The notes under the pieces were generated by a model. It did not search any database. It worked only from the letters and a program-made list of their open reading frames with translations, and had not been told where the DNA came from. Below, piece by piece: positions 51,885-61,561 of a stretch of 64,000 nt of DNA (position 1 is the first letter of the stretch; each line of letters begins with the position of its first letter). The position numbers and the translations under genes are program-made. The stretch comes from Streptomyces sp. NBC_00568 (GTDB taxonomy: Bacteria > Actinomycetota > Actinomycetes > Streptomycetales > Streptomycetaceae): NCBI RefSeq assembly GCF_026341855.1, contig NZ_JAPENW010000001.1, forward strand, positions 6,377,001 to 6,441,000. Reading direction: 5' to 3'.

Positions 51885-53666
51885 TCAGACCGCCAGTCCG
51901 CTCAGCCCCGTCGGCATGTGCGTCTGCTGGACGGTCCGCCCGCCGCCGACGTACATGTGCACGCCGCACGGCAGACACGGGTCGAAGCTGCGGACGGCCC
52001 GCATGATGTCGATGCCCTTGAAGTTCTCGGGCGGGTTCTCCTCGAAGATGGGGGTGTTCTGCACCGCGTCCTCGTACGGACCCGGTGTGCCGTAGCTGTC
52101 GCGCACGCTGCCGTTCCAGGGCGTCGGCGGATACGGGTGGTAGTTGGCGATCTTGCCGTCCCTGATCACCATGTGGTGGGACAGCACGCCCCGGACCGCC
52201 TCGGTGAAGCCGCAGCCGATCGACTCGTCCGGCACGTCGAACTTCTCCCAGGTCTGGGTGCGTCCGGCGCGCACCTCCTCCATCGCCTGCTCGGCGAAGT
52301 GGAGGGCGGCCGCGGCGGCGTAGGCCTGGAAGTAGGTCCGGGCCCGGTTGCGTTCGAGGGCGTTGCTCCACTGCGGGATCTTCCACTCCAGCGCCATCTC
52401 CGGCTTGGTCATCGTGCGCGGCAGGTTGATCTGCACGCTGTGCCCGGTGGCCTTGATGTAGCCGATGTCGACGAGTCCGGACAGCGCCGTGGACCACAGC
52501 CGGGCGATCGGGCCGCCTCCGGTGTCCAGGGCCAGATGGTCCGTGCCGTCGAACCAGCGCGGCGACATGACCCAGCTGTACTTGTCGTCGAAGTCCCGCT
52601 TCTGCGGGGCCGGGATGGTGTGCTGGTTCCACGGGTGCCGTTCGTCGATCGGGTTCCCGAGCGGGTCCTGTTCGACGAACTTCTCCATGCCCGACCAGTC
52701 CTCGTAGTACGAGCTGCCGAGCAGGATGCGGATGCCGAGGTTGATGTCGACGAGGCTGTTGGTGACCAGCTTGCCGTCCACGATGACACCCGGGGTGACG
52801 AACATCCGCCGGCCCCAGTTCTCCATGTTGGCGTACTGGAAGTCGCAGTACTCCGGGTCGTTCAGCGCGCCCCAGCACCCCAGCAGCACACGGCGCCTGC
52901 CGACTTCCTCATACCCGGGCAGTGCCTCGTAGAAGAAGTCGAACAGGTCGTCGTGGAGCGGGACGACCCGCTTCATGAACTCCACGTAGCGGGTGAGCCG
53001 GGTCAGGTAGTCGGTGAAGAGCTGGATGGTCGCGACCGTGCCGACACCGCCCGGGTAGAGCGTGGAGGGGTGCACATGGCGGCCCTCCATCAGACAGAAC
53101 ATCTCCCGGGTGTAGCGGCTGACCTGGAGCGCCTCGCGGTAGAACTCGCCCTCCAGCGGGTTGAGCGAGCGCATGATGTCGGCGATGGTGCGGTAGCCGT
53201 GGTCGGCCGCGTGCGGGGCCTCGGTGCGCTCGGCGAGTTCGAGTACGCCCGGGTTGGTCTCGCGGACCATCCGCTCGCAGTAGTCCACCCCGACCAGGTT
53301 CTCCTGGAAGATGTTGTGGTCGAACATGTACTCCGCGGCCTCACCGAGGTTGATGATCCACTCGCCGAGGTGCGGCGGTGCCACGCCGTACGCCATGTTC
53401 TGGGCGTACACCGAGCAGGTGGCGTGGTTGTCACCGCAGATTCCGCAGATCCGGCTGGTGATGAAGTGCGCGTCGCGCGGGTCCTTGCCGCGCATGAACA
53501 CGCTGTAGCCGCGGAAGACGGACGAGGTGCTGTAGCACTCCGCGACCCGCTTCGCCTTGAAGTCGATCTTGGTGTGGATGCCGAGACTGCCCACGATGCG
53601 GGTGATCGGGTCCCACGACATCTCCGTGAGGCCGTCACCGGCCGGCTTGTTCGTCGCCGTCGCCAT
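51885..53666 (-). CDS. hhyL: [NiFe]-hydrogenase large subunit, group 1h
   Basis: Catalytic subunit oxidising H2 at a Ni-Fe centre, 593 residues. Nickel ligands lie in the L1 motif RICGICGDNH (Cys74, Cys77) and the L2 motif DPCLPCGVH (Cys564, Cys567, His570). After His570 a 23-residue extension MYVGGGRTVQQTHMPTGLSG plus LAV remains for the maturation protease to remove. The sequence is of the high-affinity actinobacterial group once called group 5. It follows the small-subunit gene by 50 bp. No signal peptide, so the enzyme works in the cytoplasm. Confidence 0.97.
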   Translation of the reverse strand: MATATNKPAGDGLTEMSWDPITRIVGSLGIHTKIDFKAKRVAECYSTSSVFRGYSVFMRGKDPRDAHFITSRICGICGDNHATCSVYAQNMAYGVAPPHLGEWIINLGEAAEYMFDHNIFQENLVGVDYCERMVRETNPGVLELAERTEAPHAADHGYRTIADIMRSLNPLEGEFYREALQVSRYTREMFCLMEGRHVHPSTLYPGGVGTVATIQLFTDYLTRLTRYVEFMKRVVPLHDDLFDFFYEALPGYEEVGRRRVLLGCWGALNDPEYCDFQYANMENWGRRMFVTPGVIVDGKLVTNSLVDINLGIRILLGSSYYEDWSGMEKFVEQDPLGNPIDERHPWNQHTIPAPQKRDFDDKYSWVMSPRWFDGTDHLALDTGGGPIARLWSTALSGLVDIGYIKATGHSVQINLPRTMTKPEMALEWKIPQWSNALERNRARTYFQAYAAAAALHFAEQAMEEVRAGRTQTWEKFDVPDESIGCGFTEAVRGVLSHHMVIRDGKIANYHPYPPTPWNGSVRDSYGTPGPYEDAVQNTPIFEENPPENFKGIDIMRAVRSFDPCLPCGVHMYVGGGRTVQQTHMPTGLSGLAV

Positions 53667-53716
53667 GGTGCCGCGCCACCTTCCTGTCGAGTGTCCTGCT
53701 CAGCGGGTAACCGTGG

Positions 53717-54799
<1,083 letters not shown>

Positions 54800-55111
54800 G
54801 AGCCCTCCTGGGAATCAGCTCATTCCGGTCATCAATGCACAAACAGCCTTTCCTATGGTTACCGACCGGAAGTGTCGGGGGTAAGTGCGAACGGGCCCTA
54901 TCGTCGGGGCGCACTGTCGTCCCGTGCGTGCATGTGTGAAGCCGGAGTGTCCGAGGTCCGGCATCCGAGGCATCCGAGGTCCGGCATCCGAGATCCCGCA
55001 TCCGAGGGCCGGTCATCCTCGGTGATCACCGGCTGCTCACCGTGGGTGAGAGCGCGGCGCAGGCGGTGCTTCGCATGCCGGTCCGTCCGCGCGCGGACGG
55101 ACCGACGCTCC
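54800..55111. other. 312-bp region upstream of the hydrogenase operon
   Basis: Between hhyS and the FHA-monooxygenase gene. The part nearest hhyS (54800-54900) is relatively AT-rich and must hold its promoter, but I find no confident -35/-10 pair. The middle is occupied by a tandem array (54951-55016). No gene can be supported here. Confidence 0.5.
54951..55016. repeat. Array of about 14-bp repeats upstream of hhyS
   Basis: Units of consensus ccgaggtccggcat occur at 54951, 54974, 54988 (diverged) and 55002 (diverged, 15 bp). A shortened 9-bp copy lies at 54965. The array is 150-220 bp upstream of the hydrogenase start codon. Confidence 0.75.
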
Positions 55112-57019
55112 TCAGGGCTGGGCGACCGGATCAAGGCCCTCGACGGCCGCTGCCGCGGCGGCGGAGTCCTGGCCGTAGAAGATGTCGATGTCGACCTCCT
55201 CGCCGCCCATGGTGAGTGTGTCCCAGGCGCCGCTGAGCACCAGCATGCGGAGCGTTCCGCCCTCCAGGGTCCCCAGCCGTTCCAGGATCGCCTGGTCGTC
55301 CGGCATACCGGGCATGCGCGTCGCCAGCCGGGAGCGGATTCCGCGCAGTCGCTCCAGCAGCGCCGCGGTGTCCGCCTCGCGATCCGGCTCCTCGGAGATT
55401 CCTTCGATGCCGTGGGCGATGATGTCCTTGATGGCCCATGTGGCGCCCTGGTCGTCGGTGGTCACCATCGCCTTCCAGGCGCGGCTCTTGTGGCGGTACT
55501 GGAGCATCGACATGGCGGCCTCGTGGCGCAGGAAGTCCGCGTCCCGGAAGGGCTTGCCCTTCCACGCTCCGTTGAGGGACCGCGCGAGCGAGATCGCGGA
55601 GGACAGGCCGCTGTTGAGCCCCCGCCCCGGCCAGAAGTGGATGGCGTTGGCCGCGTCGCCCAGCAAGAAGCCGTACGTGCCGGTCGAGTTGGCCGTGGGC
55701 GGCAGCAACTCGGCGGTGAAGCGCGGGCGTTGCACCATGTCCAGGCGGAATGAGGTGACCGCACTCAGTTCGTCCGGTTCGACGCCGAACAGGCGCAGCC
55801 CTTCGCCCACCCGCTTCCACAGGGCCGAGCCCCTGATGAGGGCCGGCAGGAACAGGGTGCTGTGCGTCGAACACTGGAAGTCGCCGTGCTCGTCGCGCCC
55901 CATCAGGCAGGGGCGGGAGGCGATGCACTCCTCGAAGACGCGGCGGACCGGATCGATACCGACGACCTCGGCCGCCTCCGCGTCCGTCAGACGCATGTTG
56001 AGGAAGCCCTCGCCACGCAAGGAGTTCAGCAGGAACCGGTTCTGCCCCACGGTCAGCAGCACCGCCATGGGGTCGGGCAGGGCCGATTTCACGCGCAGGC
56101 CGAGGATCACGTCCTGGAGATGGCGGTTCTTCAGCGAGTAGATGGACGCGTCCGCCGTGCCGAACTTGGCGGCGAAGTGCTCGCGGGTGCGCGACCGCCC
56201 GCCGTCGCAGATCGCCAGTACGTGCTGGTCGGCCAGGGCGTCCGGCTGCTCATCGACGCTGAACCGGGCGGGGACGAGCCGGATTCGGCTCGGCTTCTCG
56301 TTCGCCACCTCCAGAAGCCGGTCCTCGATGTAGGCGATGCGCATGTTGCGCGGGTGGTGATCGCCGATCGAGTCGGGGCCGGCGGGCCACATCTCGGTGT
56401 AGTTGTCCGGGGCGAAGAGCCGGGCCTGTACCTCCTCGGGCAGGCTGAGGTACTGGCGACTCTGTACGGTCACCACCTGCTGGCGCCGCACATTGCCCTG
56501 ACTCGCGTCCTTCCAGACGATTCTGCGGCCCTGCTTGCGCCACCGGCCGTCGTAGACGGTGATGTTCACCTGGGCGCCGAGGAAGTGCTCCAGCAGCAGG
56601 GCGAGTGACAGGCCGACAGGGCCCCCGCCCGCGATGGTGACCCGCAGCACCGGCCCGTGCTCGACCTCCTCGTCGGGATGGGTCAGGGACCTGGGCAAGG
56701 AGAGCGCCATGATCGTCTCCATGGCGTCCGGAACCTCGAAGCGGAACCCCTCGTCGCCGATGGTGATGTCGTCCCCGGGCTTGAGGAGCCGGGAGTCGAT
56801 CTCCTCACCGTTGACCAGCGTTCCGTTGCTGCTCCCACAGTCGCGCAGCACGTAGCCCTGGGTGTCGTCGAGGACGATCTCCGCGTGGAAGCGCGAAACG
56901 CTCAAGCTGGAGATGACGACGCTGTTCTCGGGATTGCGCCCGAAGGTGACCCGGGTGCCGATCACCGGTATGCGCTCTCCGACCAGCAGTCCTTCGCGTC
57001 CAACGAGCACCGGCGCCAC
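55112..57019 (-). CDS. FHA domain fused to a flavin-dependent monooxygenase-like domain
   Basis: A 635-residue fusion. Residues about 1-97 form an FHA phosphothreonine-binding domain: VTFGRNPENSVVISS, SVSRFHAEIV and CGSSNGTLVNGEE supply the Arg, Ser, His and Asn. From 125 on it is an FAD enzyme of the PHBH type: VTIAGGGPVGLSLALLL (128-144), ICDGGRSRTRE (270-280), and LLGDAANAIHFWPGRGLNSG (452-471). The GTG at 57019 is chosen because AAAGGAAG lies five bases upstream; an ATG 27 bases further has no ribosome site. A helical C-terminus follows. It is codirectional with the hydrogenase operon; the substrate is unknown. Confidence 0.85.
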   Translation of the reverse strand: MAPVLVGREGLLVGERIPVIGTRVTFGRNPENSVVISSLSVSRFHAEIVLDDTQGYVLRDCGSSNGTLVNGEEIDSRLLKPGDDITIGDEGFRFEVPDAMETIMALSLPRSLTHPDEEVEHGPVLRVTIAGGGPVGLSLALLLEHFLGAQVNITVYDGRWRKQGRRIVWKDASQGNVRRQQVVTVQSRQYLSLPEEVQARLFAPDNYTEMWPAGPDSIGDHHPRNMRIAYIEDRLLEVANEKPSRIRLVPARFSVDEQPDALADQHVLAICDGGRSRTREHFAAKFGTADASIYSLKNRHLQDVILGLRVKSALPDPMAVLLTVGQNRFLLNSLRGEGFLNMRLTDAEAAEVVGIDPVRRVFEECIASRPCLMGRDEHGDFQCSTHSTLFLPALIRGSALWKRVGEGLRLFGVEPDELSAVTSFRLDMVQRPRFTAELLPPTANSTGTYGFLLGDAANAIHFWPGRGLNSGLSSAISLARSLNGAWKGKPFRDADFLRHEAAMSMLQYRHKSRAWKAMVTTDDQGATWAIKDIIAHGIEGISEEPDREADTAALLERLRGIRSRLATRMPGMPDDQAILERLGTLEGGTLRMLVLSGAWDTLTMGGEEVDIDIFYGQDSAAAAAAVEGLDPVAQP

Positions 57020-57670
57020 GGTACTTCCTTTCGAGGATGACGACATCGCTGCCGCCGCGGTGCCACTGGGACGCACGGTTCCACGGGCGTGACCGGGGGC
57101 GTGAAGGGGAGGGCGGAGTGGCACTCACTCGACGTAGGTGATCGGCGACTGGTTCAGTTCTGACGACAACGCGACATTGCTCGACCGGTGCAGGTGATGC
57201 ATCATCCCCGATTTCGAAGCCGTCCGGGAGAGGCCCTCCGGCGACGCCGGAGCCGACCGCTGCCCGAGACGCCGGTGCGGGGGTCGGCCTGCCGTCCGCC
57301 GGCCCCACGCGTCATTCCTCGATCTTGAGTGGTGGGCCCGGGCCGAACGTCGTCGATCGCCGCAGCCGTCCTCGCTCCGGATCGGCGACTCCGAGAGAGC
57401 TCACTGAACGTCAGATCCGCCAGAGTCACGCAATTCGGTATGTATGCCCGAATTTGTCCCTCGGCGTGTCGGACGTCACTGGGTCCGGCTCGACGTGGCC
57501 AACTCGGTTGCGCGACATGAATTTCCAAGGGTCATAGGCGCGCTCCGGCGTTGAACAGGCACTTGCGGATCGAGTTCGCCTCGCGCAGAGTCCATCACCG
57601 TTCAGTCCGCCATTGCTCAGCCTTTGAGCGTGGCTCAACTGTCGCCTGGGGGGCGAAAGGTCACGCGTAC
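57020..57670. other. 651-bp intergenic region, divergent promoters
   Basis: Lies between two divergent genes and has lower GC than its surroundings. Near 57615-57638 are the inverted pair GCTCA-N5-TGAGC and a further GGCTCAA copy, within 60 bp of the glucanase start, as expected for an operator. Short frames occur but none has a start signal or family resemblance. I looked for a ydaO-type riboswitch and did not recognise one. Confidence 0.45.
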
Positions 57671-58990
57671 ATGCCAATGAATCGCACAATTGATATTCAG
57701 CGACACCGCCGTCCTCGCGCCACGCGGACAAAACTGGGTGCGCTTGCGCTAGCCACTGCCGCAATCGCCGGAGGCGTCCTTACGCAAACGAACCAGGCGG
57801 AAGCCGCCACCTCCGGCGTCGTGGTCGATTCCCTGGCGGTGTCAGCGGCTCCGAACGGGCAGCTCAAAGCCACCGCCAAGGTCCACAGCACCAGAACGAT
57901 CAAACCGCAGGCGCTGGCTGTCGTCGTGCGATCCGCAAACGGTGGTCACTATGACTTTCCCGGAGCCACCGCGACCACCCTTGGACCCAAGCCCACCACA
58001 TACACGTCGGGCTCCCGCGCATTCCCAGCGGGCACCTATACCTATTACGTCGCATACGAGCTTCACGACCGCTGGCGCAGTCTCTCTCCGGTGAAATCCT
58101 TCACCACCGGTACCGACGCCACCACGGCGCCGACGGGGACACCGGCGCCGACGGGGACACCGGCGCCCACGGGAACACCGACGTCGACGGCAACGCCGAC
58201 GCCGACTGCTTCAACTCCCTCGGGCACCCCCACGCAAACCGCAACCCCCACGCCGACACCGACGGCCGGCGCAACGTCCCCTGCTCCGCCCGCGACCGCC
58301 GCTGCGCCCGTCGGCATTCCCGGCACATGGCGCCCGGTGTTCGGTGACGAATTCAACGGCACCGGTCTTGACAGTTCCAAGTGGAACGCGAACTGGTTCG
58401 GCTGTTCCGGGTGTGTGACCAAACCGCCGAACTCCGCTGAGGGGTCCGCCTATTCCCCGTCGCAGGTCACTGTCGGCGACGGATCCCTCCACCTCAAGCT
58501 GATCCAGCAGCCGACCACCGTCGGCGGAAAGACGTATCCCAACGTCTCCGGCCTGGTGACCAGCAACGGAAAGGCCCAGTTCACCTACGGCGCTTTCGAG
58601 GCCCGCATCTACACGCCCTCGTCCGGGACGAAGATGGCCAACTGGCCCTCCTTCTGGTTGGACGGGCAGAACTGGCCGACGGATGGCGAGCTGGACGTCC
58701 TGGAAGGCCTGGGCGGCTCCGCCTGTTATCACTTCCATTCCACGGCAGGCGGTCCGGGAGGCTGTGCTTCCGGCACCTACTCCGGCGGCTGGCATACGTT
58801 CGGCGCCGAATGGAAGCAGGGCTCCGTCACGTACTACTACGACGGAAAGCAGGTCGGTCAGATCACCTCCGGGATCACGTCCGCCCCGATGTATCTGATC
58901 CTCAACAACGCCATCAACCCCAGTCACAGCGGAACCAATGTGGTTCCCGCCGACATGATGGTCGACTACGTGAGGGCCTGGCAGCACTGA
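57671..58990 (+). CDS. Secreted glycoside hydrolase family 16 enzyme
   Basis: Exported beta-glucanase-like enzyme, 439 residues. The signal peptide includes RHRRPRATRTKLGALALATA and ends near NQAEAA (about 47). An N-terminal beta-rich module of about 100 residues resembles a carbohydrate-binding or fibronectin-like domain. A Thr/Pro linker with GTPAPT repeats leads to the GH16 domain, starting WRPVFGDEFNGTGLDSSKW. The catalytic ExDxxE motif is GELDVLEGLG. Endo-1,3-beta-glucanase or a related activity is likely. ATG at 57671 follows GAAAGG by ten bases; a second ATG is two codons on. Confidence 0.88.
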   Translation: MPMNRTIDIQRHRRPRATRTKLGALALATAAIAGGVLTQTNQAEAATSGVVVDSLAVSAAPNGQLKATAKVHSTRTIKPQALAVVVRSANGGHYDFPGATATTLGPKPTTYTSGSRAFPAGTYTYYVAYELHDRWRSLSPVKSFTTGTDATTAPTGTPAPTGTPAPTGTPTSTATPTPTASTPSGTPTQTATPTPTPTAGATSPAPPATAAAPVGIPGTWRPVFGDEFNGTGLDSSKWNANWFGCSGCVTKPPNSAEGSAYSPSQVTVGDGSLHLKLIQQPTTVGGKTYPNVSGLVTSNGKAQFTYGAFEARIYTPSSGTKMANWPSFWLDGQNWPTDGELDVLEGLGGSACYHFHSTAGGPGGCASGTYSGGWHTFGAEWKQGSVTYYYDGKQVGQITSGITSAPMYLILNNAINPSHSGTNVVPADMMVDYVRAWQH

Positions 58991-59004
58991 CCCCACCGAC
59001 GCGC

Positions 59005-59039
59005 CCGGGCGCCGGCCGCCTCACGCGGTCGGCGCCCGG
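59005..59039. terminator. Terminator between the glucanase and the sugar-nucleotide genes
   Basis: Fifteen-pair stem (59005-59019 with 59025-59039, one G:T) and a 5-base loop, 14 bp past the glucanase stop. The next gene is convergent, so it may serve both. Confidence 0.75.
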
Positions 59040-59106
59040 TGGGCCGTCGGCCCCGAACCGACGATCTCCAAGCGGCAGTGTGCTGTTCGAGGCGAGTCGT
59101 CCTACG

Positions 59107-60084
59107 TCATGACGGCCCGGCCACGGCGGCCTGCTCAGGCGCTCGCACGATGGTCTGTGCCTCCGCCGCGAACCAGTCGACAGTGCGTCGCAGCCCCTCT
59201 TCCAGAGGCACCCGCGGCTGCCAGCCGAGCCCCTCGCAAGCCCGGGTTATGACAGGACGTCGGCGGACAGGGTCGTCGACAGGCAGCGGAAGATGGCGCA
59301 ACTCGCTGCTGGACCCGGTGATCCCCATCACCAGCTCCGCCAGTTCCCGCACCGTGCGCTCCTCCGGATTGCCGAGATTGAACGGGCCCGGCTCGGCGGA
59401 GTCGAGCATGGCCACCAGGCCACGGACCAGGTCGTCGACGTAGCAGAAGCTCCGCGTCTGGGTACCGTCGCCGAATATCGTCAGCGGCTCCTCCTGGAGT
59501 GCCTGCCAGATGAAGCTGGAGATCACGCGGCCGTCATGCGGACGCATGTGAGGGCCGTAGGTATTGAAGATCCGGACGATCCCGACATCGACCCCCTGGC
59601 TGCGCCGGTACGCCATGGAGAGAGCCTCGGCGAATCGCTTGGCCTCGTCATAGACGCTGCGAGGGCCTATGGGATTGACGTGCCCCCAGTAGTCCTCGTC
59701 CTGCGGATGCACCGCGGGATCCCCGTAGACCTCGCTGGTGGATGCCAGGACGAAGCGTGCCGCGTGGCTCTCGGCCAGCCGCAGCATGTTCTCCGTGCCC
59801 CGGCTGCCGACCGCCAGAGTCTCGAGCGGATGGTGATGGTAGTCGGCGGGGGACGCTGGAGACGCGAGGTGCACGACGGCATCGACCGTCCCGGAGACGC
59901 GGAACCGCTCCGTCACGTCGCACGGGGCGCAGTGGAAGCCCGGCCGGCGCAGCAGACGGGCGATGTTGGCCTTTCGGCCCGAGGAGAAGTTGTCCAGGCA
60001 GCAGACGCTGTCACCCCTGCGGAGCAGTTCCTCGCACAGGTGCGACCCCAGAAAGCCGCTGCCACCGGACACCACCACACGCAT
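59107..60084 (-). CDS. UDP-glucuronate decarboxylase-like NAD epimerase
   Basis: Extended SDR protein of 325 residues. N-terminal GGSGFLGSHLCEELL binds NAD. HLASPASPADYHHHPLETL is characteristic of UDP-xylose synthases (UXS). The catalytic YxxxK is SVYDEAKRFAEAL, and RIFNTYGPHMRPHDGRVI follows. It lies 16 bp downstream of UDP-glucose dehydrogenase, so the pair would turn UDP-glucose into UDP-xylose. A plain 4-epimerase or dTDP-sugar dehydratase is a less likely alternative. Confidence 0.87.
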   Translation of the reverse strand: MRVVVSGGSGFLGSHLCEELLRRGDSVCCLDNFSSGRKANIARLLRRPGFHCAPCDVTERFRVSGTVDAVVHLASPASPADYHHHPLETLAVGSRGTENMLRLAESHAARFVLASTSEVYGDPAVHPQDEDYWGHVNPIGPRSVYDEAKRFAEALSMAYRRSQGVDVGIVRIFNTYGPHMRPHDGRVISSFIWQALQEEPLTIFGDGTQTRSFCYVDDLVRGLVAMLDSAEPGPFNLGNPEERTVRELAELVMGITGSSSELRHLPLPVDDPVRRRPVITRACEGLGWQPRVPLEEGLRRTVDWFAAEAQTIVRAPEQAAVAGPS

Positions 60085-60100
60085 GAGATCCTCCTGCCTC

Positions 60101-61420
60101 TCAGTCGAGCCGCGGACGGCCCGGAGCGCTCAGCCGCCAGCCCGCCGAGTGCCAGGCCTCGGCGTCAAGGGTGTTGCGGGCGTCGACCATGGCCGGGCTG
60201 CGCACCACCGTGGCGAGGGCGGCGGGGTCGAGTTCCTGGTACTGGGGCCACTCGGTGAGGTGCAGGACGACATCGGCCTGCTCGCACGCCTTGGTCACGT
60301 CCAGGGCGTACTGCAGGTCGGGGTACGCGGCGCGGGCGTTGTCGACCGCTTCCGGGTCGTGCACCCGGACCCGGGCTCCGCGTCGGCGTATCGCCTCCGC
60401 GACCGCGAGTGCCGGGGAATCCCGTACATCGTCGCTGCCGGGCTTGAAGGCGGCCCCCAGAACCGCCACGTCGCGGTCCTCGAAGCTCCCGCGGACGAAC
60501 CGCTCGGCGAGGTCGACGGTACGCCGGCGCTGCCGTGTGTTGATCTCGTCGACCTGGCGGAGGAACGCCACCGAGTCACCTCGGCCGATCTCCTCCGCCC
60601 GCGCGGCGAAAGCCCGGATGTCCTTGGGCAGGCAGCTGCCGCCGAAGCCGAGGCCGGGGGCCAGGAAACTGGGGCCGATTCGGGAGTCGGTGCCCATCGC
60701 CCCGGCGAGAGTGAGCACGTCGGCGCCCATGACGTCACAGATCTCGGCCATGGCGTTGATGAAGGAGATCTTGGTGGCGAGAAAGGAGTTCGATGCCACC
60801 TTCACGAGTTCGGCGGTGACGGTGTCGGTGGCGATGAAGGGCGCGCCGGCCGCCATGAGGGGCGCGTAGACCGCGCGCAGCCGCGCCTCGGCCTGCTCCG
60901 AGCGGACGCCGGCCACGATGCGTTCCGGCCGCAGGGTGTCCTGGACAGCGGATCCCTCGCGCAGGAACTCGGGGTTCCAGGCGATGTCGGCGCCGGTCCC
61001 GAGCAGCCGTGCGGCCAGCCGGTCCGCCGTACCGACCGGCACGGTGGACTTGCCGACGACCAGGGCCCCGTCGGGGCCCGCACCGCGCAGAGCGGGTGCC
61101 AGCCCGTCCACCACGGCGTCGACATGGCGCAGATCGGCGGCGCCCGTGTCGGGCCGCTGCGGGGTGCCGACGCAGACGAAGTGCGTATCGGCGAACAGGG
61201 CGGCCTCGTCCAGCGACGTGGTGAAGCGCAGCAGGCCCGCTGCCACCGTCCGCTGAAGCATCCCGGACAGGCCGGGCTCATGGAACGGGGGATGACCGGC
61301 GGCGAGCGCCGTGACCCGCTCCTCGTCGACGTCGACGCCGAGGACCTCATGGCCGATCTCCGCCATACAGGCGGCGTGGACTGCTCCGACATACCCGGTG
61401 CCGATGACGGTGAGACGCAT
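60101..61420 (-). CDS. ugd: UDP-glucose 6-dehydrogenase
   Basis: Oxidises UDP-glucose to UDP-glucuronate, 439 residues. N-terminal MRLTVIGTGYVGAVHAACMA is the NAD site, GKSTVPVGTADRL and EFLREGSAVQD are family motifs, and catalytic Cys lies in GFGGSCLPKDIRAF. Start ATG at 61420 after GGAGG; longer frames run through the AT-rich promoter. It sits upstream of the UXS-like gene and supplies its substrate. Confidence 0.94.
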   Translation of the reverse strand: MRLTVIGTGYVGAVHAACMAEIGHEVLGVDVDEERVTALAAGHPPFHEPGLSGMLQRTVAAGLLRFTTSLDEAALFADTHFVCVGTPQRPDTGAADLRHVDAVVDGLAPALRGAGPDGALVVGKSTVPVGTADRLAARLLGTGADIAWNPEFLREGSAVQDTLRPERIVAGVRSEQAEARLRAVYAPLMAAGAPFIATDTVTAELVKVASNSFLATKISFINAMAEICDVMGADVLTLAGAMGTDSRIGPSFLAPGLGFGGSCLPKDIRAFAARAEEIGRGDSVAFLRQVDEINTRQRRRTVDLAERFVRGSFEDRDVAVLGAAFKPGSDDVRDSPALAVAEAIRRRGARVRVHDPEAVDNARAAYPDLQYALDVTKACEQADVVLHLTEWPQYQELDPAALATVVRSPAMVDARNTLDAEAWHSAGWRLSAPGRPRLD

Positions 61421-61450
61421 GTCATCCTCCACAAAGACCGTATATTTACG

Positions 61451-61491
61451 ACGTATACGTACATAGTCACCCCAGGATGCGCTGAGGTCAA
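61451..61491 (-). promoter_or_regulatory. Promoter and palindromic operator of ugd
   Basis: On the minus strand TTGACC (61486-61491) and GACTAT (61463-61468) are 17 bp apart. Transcription should start near 61456, inside the perfect 10-bp palindrome ACGTATACGT (61451-61460). A repressor binding there would block initiation. The stretch is markedly AT-rich for this genome. Confidence 0.55.
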
Positions 61492-61561
61492 CGTGGGTCG
61501 TGGAGAGGTCCATGAACCCGGCGGTCTCACGGCCCGGTTACGGACGGAAACAAGCCGTCGG

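Noticed and set aside
57551..57670. Extended N-terminus of the GH16 protein from 57551
   Set aside because: The added 40 residues precede a proper signal peptide and would destroy its N-terminal position.
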